A DNA stretch of 64,000 bases from Nocardia gamkensis NBRC 108242. GTDB lineage: Bacteria; Actinomycetota; Actinomycetes; Mycobacteriales; Mycobacteriaceae. Below the pieces are notes generated by a model that worked only from the letters and a program-made list of their open reading frames with translations, searched no databases and had not been told where the DNA came from. Numbering within the stretch: the stretch's first letter is position 1; every line of letters begins with the position of its first letter. Where the stretch lies: the NCBI RefSeq assembly GCF_001612985.1, contig NZ_BDBM01000028.1, positions 1 through 64,000 on the forward strand. The letters run 5' to 3'. This document shows, piece by piece, positions 8,733 through 18,304 of this stretch. Made by a program: the position numbers and the translations under genes.

Positions 8733-9278
8733 CTACCGCGTGCGCTCCAAGCCGCGGGATTCCTGTTCCCGCCCGCCCCTGGTGACCGACGGGGCCTCGC
8801 CCGGGCGGGAGCGTACGGCCTCACCCGGCGGTTGTGCCTGCCCTACTTCGATCAGCATCCGTACCGCGGCAAGCTCCGGTGCGACACCCATTTTGGCCAG
8901 GTGGGCGGCGATCGCCATGCGGCGTTCCTGGGAGTCGTATTGCAAAGCCGGCTTGGCGGCGGCGTTGGCCGCCATCCGGGATGCCTCGGCTTGCGCGGAG
9001 AAGCGGTCCTTCTCCAGCGACACGCCCTTGTCCGCGATCGGCTTCTCGATCAGCCGGGCCAGCTCGGTGTTGCGCGGATCCTTCGCCTTCGCGTCGCGCG
9101 CCTCACGCAGCTGCAATTCCTTGGCCTCTTTGAGCCGGGCCTCGGTGAGCTTGACGCGCGCTTCGGCTTCCTTCTGACCACGCTCGCGGGTCCGCAAGGC
9201 GACGAGCGTCGCAAGCTGCAACATTGTCCTCATCATGGCCGCGGTTTCCCGGCCGATGTCGTCCAGTTCCTCGGACAT
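8733..9278 (-). CDS. Hypothetical charged coiled-coil protein next to the T4SS-like operon
   Basis: This 181-residue protein is mostly alpha-helical and highly charged. Residues 30-80 (RERGQKEAEARVKLTEARL) read as a long coiled coil. No signal peptide or membrane segment is present. The ATG follows a GGGAG ribosome site five bases upstream. It points towards the conjugation operon and shares its terminator. Its C-terminus is Pro/Arg/Glu rich and probably disordered. No known family is recognised; position suggests an accessory protein of the same element. Confidence 0.6.
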   Translation of the reverse strand: MSEELDDIGRETAAMMRTMLQLATLVALRTRERGQKEAEARVKLTEARLKEAKELQLREARDAKAKDPRNTELARLIEKPIADKGVSLEKDRFSAQAEASRMAANAAAKPALQYDSQERRMAIAAHLAKMGVAPELAAVRMLIEVGQAQPPGEAVRSRPGEAPSVTRGGREQESRGLERTR

Positions 9279-9687
9279 GGCTGCTCCCCGATGCTGCAGT
9301 GATCACTATGGATGATGTGGTGCTTCGTTACGGACGCCGCCACGCGAACTGTAGTCCCGTGCAGCGGGTCCCGCCTGCAAACGTGGACACCCGGAGAACT
9401 TGTGGTGCGGCACTTCCTGTCCGGGGGATCGCCCGGCCGAGGCCGTACTACGCCGCAAGAACTCCTTGTATCGAGATTACCCGACAAAGGTCGGCACAAT
9501 CGAACGAGCATGCCGGTTTATCAGCATATATCGCACATTTCCGGCGTGTCTCCGGGCGCGCCGGATGATCTTCGAACTGAGGGCACCCTAACCGAAGAAA
9601 GGTTCGACTATCCTCGCGTCGGCCGGATGGGGGCGGACACGACTCGGGCCCGCGGCCGGAGAGCGGCGGCGGGCCCGGAGTGCGCGC
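9279..9687. other. Intergenic region of 409 bases with reduced G+C, border of the T4SS-like region
   Basis: No convincing gene is seen. The stretch around 9460-9610 is clearly richer in A and T than anything nearby and contains a small inverted repeat (CCGAC AAAG GTCGG at 9481-9494). It should hold the promoter of the leftward coiled-coil gene. No tRNA, integrase or transposon end is recognisable, although it marks the change from accessory to conserved genes. Confidence 0.4.
9645..9677 (-). terminator. Hairpin downstream of the cyclophilin gene
   Basis: CGGGCCCGC (9645-9653) pairs perfectly with GCGGGCCCG (9669-9677), ten bases past the stop of the leftward peptidyl-prolyl isomerase gene. 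There is no U tract, which is common for terminators in high-G+C actinobacteria. Confidence 0.5.
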
Positions 9688-10569
9688 TCAGCGGTCGATA
9701 CGCACCGACTGGATCGTGACCGGCTGCTTGGGCTTCCCGTCGCCGGGGCCGTTGGAGTCGTCCTGGCCCAGCTCGGCGATCTTGTCGAGCGTGCCGAGGC
9801 TGTTGTCGTCCACGGTGCCGAAGATCGTGTACTGCGGCGGAAGCATCGAATCCGAGTACACGATGAAGAACTGACTGCCGTTGGTTCCCGGGCCCGCGTT
9901 GGCCATGGCCAGCACGCCGCGCTTGTACGCGATCGGTTCGGAGGTCGCCGCGGGATCGTTCGGGGCGTACTGATCGGTGGGGTACTCGTTGTCGAATTCG
10001 TAACCAGGTCCGCCCATTCCGGTGCCGGTGGGATCGCCGCACTGCAGGACCTTCAGGCCCTCGCCCGCCGTCATGCGGTGGCAGCTGGTGCCGTCGAAGT
10101 AGTTCTGTGCCGCCAGGCTGACGAAGCTGTTCACCGTGCACGGCGACTCGGCGTTGTTCAGGGTCAGCCCGATCGGGCCCTGGGTGGTCTCCACGCTGAC
10201 GCTGACCTTCGCGTCGACGCCGGTGGTGGGGATGCCGTCGGCCTTCGGCTTGCCGACCGGCTTGTCCGCGGGCTTGGCGCTGTCGCGGTAGGCGCAGTCG
10301 ACCGTCGCGGGCTTGGCCTTCGCGGAGGGCGGCGCGGCCGCGGCGGGGGTACTCGACAGCGAGGCGTCCGCGGCGTCGGAGTTGCTGCCGCTGTCGTCGC
10401 CGCGGGTCAAGAAGTACACCCCGGTCACGGCGGCGACCACGAGGACGACACCGAGTACCGATCCGGCGATCGTGAGTTGCTTGCGCTTGCGCGCCCGCTC
10501 GGCCCGATTGGCGAGCTGACGTTCCAGCTTGCGTTTCGCCGCTGCTCGTCGCTGTTCGTTGGTCGGCAC
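9688..10569 (-). CDS. ppiB: Membrane-anchored cyclophilin-type peptidyl-prolyl cis-trans isomerase
   Basis: From the GTG at 10569 the product is 293 residues beginning PTNEQRRAAAKRKLERQLA, as in mycobacterial PpiB. A basic cytoplasmic segment precedes one membrane helix (about 31-53), an Ala/Ser/Pro linker and a cyclophilin domain (about 115-293) with FFIVYSD and GTVDD motifs. It should catalyse proline isomerisation in secreted proteins outside the membrane. GGAGGAAC lies upstream; a GTG six bases earlier is a possible alternative. It is divergent from hisS, the arrangement known next to M. tuberculosis hisS, although the intervening glyoxalase gene is absent here. Confidence 0.88.
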   Translation of the reverse strand: MPTNEQRRAAAKRKLERQLANRAERARKRKQLTIAGSVLGVVLVVAAVTGVYFLTRGDDSGSNSDAADASLSSTPAAAAPPSAKAKPATVDCAYRDSAKPADKPVGKPKADGIPTTGVDAKVSVSVETTQGPIGLTLNNAESPCTVNSFVSLAAQNYFDGTSCHRMTAGEGLKVLQCGDPTGTGMGGPGYEFDNEYPTDQYAPNDPAATSEPIAYKRGVLAMANAGPGTNGSQFFIVYSDSMLPPQYTIFGTVDDNSLGTLDKIAELGQDDSNGPGDGKPKQPVTIQSVRIDR

Positions 10570-10708
10570 TACCACGTTCCTCCCGTATCCGGTTACATCG
10601 GGATAAGAGTGTGCCATTTCTTTCTGAGACTGCTCCGCAACCTTCCTGAGAGGCGGTTCGGCGAATCGGTTGGACTTGCGGGGCCGTAGTGGTGGAAACT
10701 GGAGCATC

Positions 10709-11980
10709 GTGACCAAGACCAGCAGCTTTTCCGCCCCGAAGGGGGTACCGGACTACGTGCCACCCGGCTCGGCCGAGTTCGTCGCGGTGCGCGACGGCCT
10801 GCTCCGCGCCGCCCGACTGGCCGGGTACGGGCATATCGAGCTGCCGGTCTTCGAGGACACGGGCCTGTTCGCCCGCGGGGTCGGCGAGTCCACCGACGTG
10901 GTCACCAAGGAGATGTACACCTTCCCCGACCGTGGCGATCGCAGCGTCACGCTGCGCCCCGAGGGGACCGCGGGCGTGATGCGCGCGGTCATCGAACACG
11001 GCCTCGACCGGGGCCAGCTGCCGGTGAAGCTGTGCTACGCGGGTCCCTTCTTCCGCTACGAACGCCCGCAAGCCGGCCGGTACCGGCAGTTGCAGCAGGT
11101 GGGCATCGAGGCGATCGGCGTCGACGATCCGGCGTTGGACGCCGAGGTCATCGCCATCGCCGATGCCGGATTCCGCGGCCTGGGGCTGGACGGATTCCGG
11201 CTCGAGGTCACCTCGCTGGGTGACGAGACCTGCCGCCCGCAGTACCGCGAACTGCTCCAGGAATTCCTCTTCGGGCTCCCGTTGGACGAGGAGACGAAGC
11301 GGCGCGCCCAGCTCAACCCGCTGCGCGTGCTGGACGACAAGCGGCCAGAGGTGCGCGCGATAACCGCGGACGCGCCGCTGATGATCGATCACCTGTCGGA
11401 GTCGGCCAAGGCGCACTTCGAGCAGGTGCTCGGCCACCTGGAGGCGCTCGGTGTGCCGTATGTGGTGAACCCGCGCATGGTGCGCGGCCTGGACTACTAC
11501 ACCAAGACCACGTTCGAGTTCGTGCACGACGGTCTCGGCGCGCAATCCGGCATCGGCGGCGGCGGTCGCTACGACGGTCTCATGGCCGAACTCGGCGGCC
11601 AGCCGCTGTCGGGTATCGGGTTCGGCCTCGGTGTCGACCGCACCATGCTGGCGCTGGCGGCCGAGGGCAGGTCGGCGGACAGCCCGGCGCGCTGCGAGGT
11701 CTTCGGCGTGCCGCTGGGCGACGCCGCAAAACAGCGGCTGGTGGTGGTGGCCGCGCAGTTGCGGGCGGCGGGCATCCGGGTGGATCTGGCCTACGGCGGG
11801 CGCGGTGTGAAGGGCGCGATGAAGGCGGCCGATCGCTCCGGGGCCAGGTTCACCCTCGTGCTCGGCGATCGTGACCTCGCGGAGAACACCGTCGGGCTCA
11901 AGGACATGGCGACCGGTGATCAGCGGCAGATTCCGCTGCCCGAGGTGGTCGGCGTGATCCGGGAGTCGCTGTCCGGGTAG
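10709..11980 (+). CDS. hisS: Histidyl-tRNA synthetase
   Basis: From the GTG at 10709 (GGAG four bases upstream) the product is 423 residues, the usual length. It attaches histidine to tRNA-His in the cytoplasm. Class II features are visible: motif 2 in CYAGPFFRYERPQAGRYRQ, the histidine-specific loop LDYYTKTTFEF, and GIGGGGRYDGL. A C-terminal anticodon-binding domain follows (about 330-423). The gene is divergent from the cyclophilin gene across 139 bases. Confidence 0.95.
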   Translation: MTKTSSFSAPKGVPDYVPPGSAEFVAVRDGLLRAARLAGYGHIELPVFEDTGLFARGVGESTDVVTKEMYTFPDRGDRSVTLRPEGTAGVMRAVIEHGLDRGQLPVKLCYAGPFFRYERPQAGRYRQLQQVGIEAIGVDDPALDAEVIAIADAGFRGLGLDGFRLEVTSLGDETCRPQYRELLQEFLFGLPLDEETKRRAQLNPLRVLDDKRPEVRAITADAPLMIDHLSESAKAHFEQVLGHLEALGVPYVVNPRMVRGLDYYTKTTFEFVHDGLGAQSGIGGGGRYDGLMAELGGQPLSGIGFGLGVDRTMLALAAEGRSADSPARCEVFGVPLGDAAKQRLVVVAAQLRAAGIRVDLAYGGRGVKGAMKAADRSGARFTLVLGDRDLAENTVGLKDMATGDQRQIPLPEVVGVIRESLSG

Positions 11981-12124
11981 TGCGGTGGCCGGGGCTGTCC
12001 GGTTCCGCCGCGCGACCGCCGGGCACGCGATACTGTGCGCCGAACCCGTCGCGGGCGGGGTGCGGGGGCGGTAGCGTGACCGGCGCGCACATCAGCGGCG
12101 CCGGAGTCGCGAGAAGGCGGAGTA

Positions 12125-12772
12125 GTGTCCACGAATTCTGATGACCAGCAGGCGCACGCGCCGGTGGGGCTCGATCTGGTCGCGCCCGAGCTGTACGCGC
12201 CGATGTTGCGCCGCCTCGCGCTGGCCGCGTCGGGCATCGGGATCGGCGCGGCGCTGCTGGCCGCGACCGTGGTGAGCTGGCCGATCGCGGCGGCAATCGG
12301 CGTCGTCGTCGGCGCGCCCACCGTGGTGTACGCCGTCGCGCTGCGCCGGCGGCGAATGTGGGTGACGGGCACGACGATCCACGCCCGCAGGCTGCTCGGT
12401 GAACGACGGGTGGAGATGTCGGCGGCCACCGGGGTCGAGGTCTTGGTGTTCCCGGCCCGGTTGAGCCGGATCGCCCTGCGGGTCACCGCCGGGGAGATCT
12501 CGCAGGTCGTTCCGCTGGCCATGTACACCGACGCGGGCAGCGGCCGCGAATTGCATCTGCTGGGTTTGCGCAAACTCGCGGACGCGCTCGCCGCCAGCGA
12601 ATTGGCCGCGGCCGTAGCGGTTTCCGAGATGCTGGTGCACCAGTTGCGAGCCGAGGCACGCGATGCCGGGCTGGAGGAACGGCCGCTGTACCGCGCGGTG
12701 CGACTGGCGCGGGCCAAAGACGTGGTGTCGCCGATCGTGCTGACCGACACCGAGGTCGCCGCGCTCGCCTGA
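12125..12772 (+). CDS. Hypothetical membrane protein with two N-terminal helices
   Basis: This 215-residue protein starts at GTG with AGAAGGCGGAG upstream. Two adjacent hydrophobic helices (about 33-52 and 56-75) are followed by a basic RRRR loop and a 130-residue soluble region with beta-rich and then helical character. There are no catalytic motifs I recognise. The C-terminal region may resemble a PH-like module, but this is weak. It lies downstream of hisS by 144 bases and may be transcribed with it. Function unknown. Confidence 0.7.
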   Translation: MSTNSDDQQAHAPVGLDLVAPELYAPMLRRLALAASGIGIGAALLAATVVSWPIAAAIGVVVGAPTVVYAVALRRRRMWVTGTTIHARRLLGERRVEMSAATGVEVLVFPARLSRIALRVTAGEISQVVPLAMYTDAGSGRELHLLGLRKLADALAASELAAAVAVSEMLVHQLRAEARDAGLEERPLYRAVRLARAKDVVSPIVLTDTEVAALA

Positions 12773-12898
12773 CCTACGTCGCCGGAGAACCGGTGCGGGC
12801 GGCACGGGTCACTGTCGCGTAGCTCACCGTGCGCCATCGGCGGCGGTGAGAGTGGCTAGGGTGGGCTACAGGAATTCGCCGATCGCAAGGAGTTCGCC

Positions 12899-13903
12899 GT
12901 GAGCACCCCCGCTGGGACCGTGACCGTCACCGTGACCGGAGCCGCGGGTCAGATCGCCTACGGCATGCTGTTCCGGATCGCCTCCGGCGCGATGCTCGGC
13001 CCGGACACGCGCGTGCGCCTGCGGCTGCTGGAGGTTCCCGCAGCGGTGGCGTCGCTGGAGGGCGTCGCGATGGAACTGGAGGACGGCGCGTTCCCGCTGC
13101 TGGATTCCATCGACATCAGCGACGACCCGTGGATCGGCTTCGCCGGCGCGAGCATCGCCCTGCTCGTCGGCGCGCGGCCGCGCACGGCCGGGATGGAACG
13201 CTCGGATCTGCTCGCCGCCAACGGCGCGATCTTCACGGAGCAGGGCGCCGCGATCAACGCCAGCGCCGCGGACGACGTGAAGGTGCTCGTGATCGGCAAC
13301 CCGGCCAACACCAACGCCTTCATCGCCATGAGCAACGCGCCGGACGTGCCCGCCGAGCGTTTCACCGCCATGACCCGCCTGGACCACAACCGCGCCATCG
13401 CGCAACTGGCCGAGAAGACCGGCGCGCCCGCCCCGGCCATCGCGCGGGTCGCCATCTGGGGCAATCACTCGGCGACGCAGTACCCGGATATCGCGCACGC
13501 CACCATCGCGGGACGCCCCGCCCTCGATCTGATCGGAGATCCCGCGTGGTTGACCGAGCAGTTCGTGCCCACCGTGCAGCAGCGCGGCACCGCTATCATC
13601 CAGGCCCGCGGCGCGTCCTCGGCGGCGAGCGCGGCCAGCGCCGCGATCGACCACATCCACGACTGGGTACACGGCACCCGGGACGGTGACTGGGTTTCGA
13701 TGGCCGTTCCCTCGGACGGCTCCTACGGCGTGCCCGAAGGTCTGATCAGCTCGTTCCCGGTCACCTGCGCGAACGGTGAGTACACGATCGTGCCCGATCT
13801 GACGATCGACGAACTGGCCCGTCCCCGGATCGACGCCTCGGTCGCCGAACTCGAGCAGGAGCGCGACGCCGTCATCGACCTCGGTTTCGCCAAGCGCGCC
13901 TGA
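12899..13903 (+). CDS. mdh: Malate dehydrogenase
   Basis: This 334-residue enzyme interconverts malate and oxaloacetate with NAD in the TCA cycle. The nucleotide-binding loop TGAAGQIAYGML is at the N-terminus. The substrate-binding MERSDLLAAN segment and the catalytic His in IWGNHSATQYPD match the cytosolic-type actinobacterial MDH. GTG start with AAGGAG seven bases upstream. It converges on korB with a nested palindrome between them; both enzymes act on the TCA cycle. Confidence 0.95.
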   Translation: MSTPAGTVTVTVTGAAGQIAYGMLFRIASGAMLGPDTRVRLRLLEVPAAVASLEGVAMELEDGAFPLLDSIDISDDPWIGFAGASIALLVGARPRTAGMERSDLLAANGAIFTEQGAAINASAADDVKVLVIGNPANTNAFIAMSNAPDVPAERFTAMTRLDHNRAIAQLAEKTGAPAPAIARVAIWGNHSATQYPDIAHATIAGRPALDLIGDPAWLTEQFVPTVQQRGTAIIQARGASSAASAASAAIDHIHDWVHGTRDGDWVSMAVPSDGSYGVPEGLISSFPVTCANGEYTIVPDLTIDELARPRIDASVAELEQERDAVIDLGFAKRA

Positions 13904-13928
13904 CCGGCTCGCGGACGTCCGCCCGGTC
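13902..13928. terminator. Nested palindrome between mdh and korB
   Basis: GACCGG and CCGGTC enclose a perfect 12-bp palindrome GCGGACGTCCGC. It overlaps the mdh stop and lies just past the korB stop, so it could end transcription from both sides. No U run is present. Confidence 0.5.
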
Positions 13929-13931
13929 GCC

Positions 13932-15007
<1,076 letters not shown>

Positions 15008-15011
<4 letters not shown>

Positions 15012-17146
15012 GCGTTACCCCCAGCGATGCTGTATGCGGCTGCCTCGCCTGCGCTCGGCCCGGCGCAGGGTTGTGGTCGGACGTCGTCCGGCAGCGCTCG
15101 ATCTGCGGCTGCCTCGCCTGCGCTCGGCCCGGCGCAGGGTTGTGGTCGGACGTCGTCCGGCAGCGCTCGATCTGCGGCTGCCTCGCCTGCGCTCGGCCCG
15201 GCGCAGGGTTGTGGTCGGACTTCGTCCGGCAGCGCTCGATGAGTAGCCCGCGCCCGTGCGGCGAAGACCTTGTTCTGTTCCATCTCCTCGATCGACCCGT
15301 CCAGCGCCGCGTCGATCACCCCGACCAGTTCCTGGGCGGAGAACGCGGTGCCCGCGATCTTCGTCCACGGCCGCACGTCGACCAGGTACTTCGCCCGCAG
15401 CAGCGTGGCCAGCTGGCCGCCGTTCATCTCCGGCGCGACCACGAGGCGATAGCGGCGCAGCACGTCACCGAGATTGGCGGGCAACGGATTCAGATGGCGT
15501 AGATGCGCTTGCGCGACCGGGACTCCGCGCCGCCGCGCGCGCCGGCACGCCTCGCCGATCGGGCCGTAGGAACTGCCCCAGCCGATCAGCAGCAGCTCGG
15601 CGGCGCCGTCCGGATCGTCGACGGCGAGTTCGGGGACGGCGATGCCATCGATCTTCGCTTGGCGCAGGCGGACCATGAGTTCGTGGTTGGCCGGGTCGTA
15701 GGAGATGTTGCCGCTGCCGTCGGCCTTCTCGAGACCGCCGATGCGGTGGGCGCGGCCCTTCGTACCGGGGACGGCCAGCGGTCGGGCGAGCGTGTCGGGA
15801 TCGCGCGCGTACGGCTGGAACGGGTCGGCGTCGTCGCCGTCCGGTTCGAATCCAGGGTCGATCGGCTCCAGTTCCGCAACCTGCGGAATGGACCACGGTT
15901 CGGAGCCGTTGGCGATCGCGCCGTCGGACAGCAGCAGCACCGGGGTGCGGTAGGTCAGGGCGATCCGCGCGGCCTCCACCGCGGTGGCGAAGCAGTCCGC
16001 CGGGGAGCGCGGCGCGAGCACCGCCACCGGTGATTCGCCGTTGCGGCCGTAGAGCGCCTGCAACAGGTCGGCCTGTTCGGTCTTGGTGGGCAGTCCGGTC
16101 GACGGTCCGCCGCGCTGCACATCGATCACGATCAGCGGCAGCTCCGTCATCACCGCCAGGCCGATGGTCTCGCTCTTGAGCGCGAGTCCGGGGCCCGAAG
16201 TGCTGGTGACACCGAGGGCGCCGCCGAGCGAAGCGCCCAGCGCGGCACCGATTCCGGCGATCTCGTCCTCGGCCTGGAAGGTGGTGACGTCGAAGTTCTT
16301 GTGCTTGCTCAGCTCGTGCAGGATGTCCGAGGCGGGCGTGATGGGGTAGGTACCAAGGAATACCGGCAGCTTCGCGAGCCGGCCCGCGGTGATCAGGCCG
16401 TAGGCGAGCGCGGTGTTGCCGGTGATCTGGCGGTAGGTGCCCGGCGGCAGTTTCGCGGGCGCGATCTCGTAGGTGGTGGCGAAGCTCTCGGTGGTCTCGC
16501 CGTAGTTCCAGCCCGCCCGGAACGCCAGGATATTGGCCTCGGCGATGTCCGGCTTGGTGGCGAACTTCTCCCGCATGAACTGCTCGGTGCCGCCGATCGG
16601 GCGTCCGTACATCCAGGACAGCAGGCCGAGGGCGAACATGTTCTTCGCACGTTGGGCGTCTTTTTTGCCGACCCCGGTCGATTCGGTCGCGCCCAGCGTG
16701 AGCGAGGTCATCGGGACGCGGTGGACCACGAAGTCCGACAGCGTCTCGTCGGCCAGCGGATCGGCGGCGTAGCCGACCTTGGCGAGGGCCCGTTTGGTGA
16801 ACTCGTCGGTGTTCACGATGACGGTGGCGCCGCGCGGGAGATCCTCCAGGTTCGCCTTGAGCGCGGCGGGGTTCATCGCGACCAGCACGTCGGGCTGGTC
16901 ACCAGCGGTGAGGATGTCGTAGTCGGCGATCTGGATCTGGAAGGACGAGACGCCCGGCAGGGTGCCCTGCGGCGCCCGGATCTCGGCGGGGAAGCTGGGC
17001 TGGGTGGCCAGGTCGTTGCCGAACGCGGCGGCCTCATGGGTGAAGCGATCGCCGGTCAGCTGCATTCCGTCGCCGGAGTCCCCGGCGAACCGAATGACGA
17101 CCTTTTCCAACTTCGCTGTGCCGACATCGTTTTGGTGTGAAACCAT
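15008..17146 (-). CDS. korA: 2-oxoglutarate:ferredoxin oxidoreductase, alpha subunit, with repeated C-terminal extension
   Basis: This 712-residue fused gamma-alpha subunit starts with the gamma domain (RFAGDSGDGMQLTGDRF) and continues into the alpha pyruvate-ferredoxin domain (GTYPITPASDILHELS). Without the repeated tail it would be about 643 residues, close to mycobacterial KorA. The last 80 residues contain three copies of a 23-residue unit beginning RALPDDVRPQPC, encoded by an exact 69-bp tandem repeat just before the stop. This tail follows NKVFAARARATH, where the family normally ends, so it is unlikely to affect catalysis. It is cotranscribed with korB. Confidence 0.92.
15035..15240. 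repeat. Three tandem 69-bp palindromic repeats inside the korA 3' end
   Basis: Three direct copies, period exactly 69 bases (23 codons), keep the korA frame open. Each unit contains two potential hairpins: CCTGCGC with GCGCAGG around an 8-base loop, and CGGAC with GTCCG around a 3-base loop. The third copy changes one loop base (GTC to TTC) but keeps the stem. Copies are otherwise nearly identical, which suggests recent spread or amplification. Confidence 0.92.
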
Positions 17147-17256
17147 ATGCCTGCTTCACTTCCTCGTCGCTGAGAGGTGCCATCGCCAAACTACTCCGTC
17201 GAGTGCGGTGCGCGCCCCCGAAGCGCGCGGACCGGTGAGATCCGGCGACGGTGGCG

Positions 17257-18273
17257 TCAGGCGAACAATGCCAGTTGCGCGGCGGTCGTGTGCGCGGTTT
17301 CGGGTCGTGTCTCCGGTTCGGCATGTCGACGCGCCGTCAAACCGTGCTCGGCCAGCAGCGGAGCGACCCGCGCGCGCAGCCAGGCGGAGTACTCCGGCGT
17401 CACGTAGGCGCCGCGGCGGTAGAGCTGACGGTACCGGCGCAGCAACGCCGGATGGTGCTCGGCCAGCCAGGACAGGAACCAGCCTCTGGTGCTGCCGCGC
17501 AGATGCATGGGGAACGCGACGGCCGACGCCGCCCCGGCCTCGGCGATGGCGCCGAAGATCGCGTCCAGATGTGCCTGTCCGTCCGTGAGACAGGGGATGA
17601 CCGGGGCGACCAGCACGTTCACCGCGAAGCCCGCGTCGGTGAGCGCGCGAACCAGGTCGAGCCGGGCCCGTGGCGACGGCGTGCCGGGTTCCGGGCTCTG
17701 GTGCAGATCCTGATCGAGGATCGCGATGGACACCGCGAGGCTGACCCGCACCTCGCGCGCTGCCGAGGTGAGCAGCGGTAGATCCCGGCGCAGCAAGGTG
17801 CCTTTGGTGAGGATGGAGAAGGGGGTGCCGGACTCGGCCAGCGCGCGGATGATGCCCGGCATCAGGCGATAGCGACCCTCGGCGCGCTGGTAGGGATCGG
17901 TGTTGGTGCCGAGCGCGACCGGTTCGCGGTGCCAGGACCGCCTGCCGAGTTCCTTGCGCAGCACCGCGGCGACATTGGTCTTCACCACGATCTGCGAGTC
18001 GAAGTCGCGGCCCGCGTCCAGGTCCAGATACTCGTGCGTGCCGCGCGCGAAACAGTAGCGGCACGCGTGCGAACAACCGCGCATCGGATTGACGGTCCAC
18101 TGGAACGGCACGTTCGCGCCCTCGGGCACCCTGTTCAACGCGCTCTTGCACAGCACTTCGTGGAAGGTGATGCCCTCGAACTCCGGCGTCCGCACGGTTC
18201 GCACCAGGCCCGCCCGGGACAGCCCGGGCAAGGCACCGTCCTCGGCGTCCAGGGTCTGGCTTTGCCACCGCAC
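17257..18273 (-). CDS. Rv2578c/SplB-like radical SAM protein
   Basis: This 338-residue protein carries the radical-SAM iron-sulfur motif CSHACRYC (Cys67, 71, 74) and the family's TNTDPYQ segment. It belongs to the Rv2578c group, related to spore photoproduct lyase-like enzymes; the exact reaction is unknown. GTG start with GAGAGG upstream. A site matching the mycobacterial SOS box at all but one position lies nine bases before the start, suggesting LexA control and a DNA-damage role. Position between the Kor genes and the dehydrogenase gene is partly conserved in mycobacteria. Confidence 0.85.
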   Translation of the reverse strand: MRWQSQTLDAEDGALPGLSRAGLVRTVRTPEFEGITFHEVLCKSALNRVPEGANVPFQWTVNPMRGCSHACRYCFARGTHEYLDLDAGRDFDSQIVVKTNVAAVLRKELGRRSWHREPVALGTNTDPYQRAEGRYRLMPGIIRALAESGTPFSILTKGTLLRRDLPLLTSAAREVRVSLAVSIAILDQDLHQSPEPGTPSPRARLDLVRALTDAGFAVNVLVAPVIPCLTDGQAHLDAIFGAIAEAGAASAVAFPMHLRGSTRGWFLSWLAEHHPALLRRYRQLYRRGAYVTPEYSAWLRARVAPLLAEHGLTARRHAEPETRPETAHTTAAQLALFA

Positions 18274-18281
18274 CCTCTCAG

Positions 18282-18297
18282 TCGAACATGTGTTCTA
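18282..18297 (-). promoter_or_regulatory. SOS-box-like LexA site upstream of the radical SAM gene
   Basis: TCGAACATGTGTTCTA matches the actinobacterial consensus TCGAAC-N4-GTTCGA in 11 of 12 fixed positions. It sits 9-24 bases upstream of the GTG start, where LexA would block transcription. The M. tuberculosis homologue is, to my recollection, DNA-damage inducible. Confidence 0.7.
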
Positions 18298-18304
18298 GAA
18301 GCTG

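Noticed and set aside
9312..9719. Rightward 135-codon frame in the gap before the cyclophilin gene
   Set aside because: No ribosome site, runs into the cyclophilin gene in antisense, and composition is not protein-like.
18282..18297. Reading this site as a KstR operator
   Set aside because: The half-site spacing is four bases between GAAC and GTTC, which fits LexA rather than KstR (two bases).
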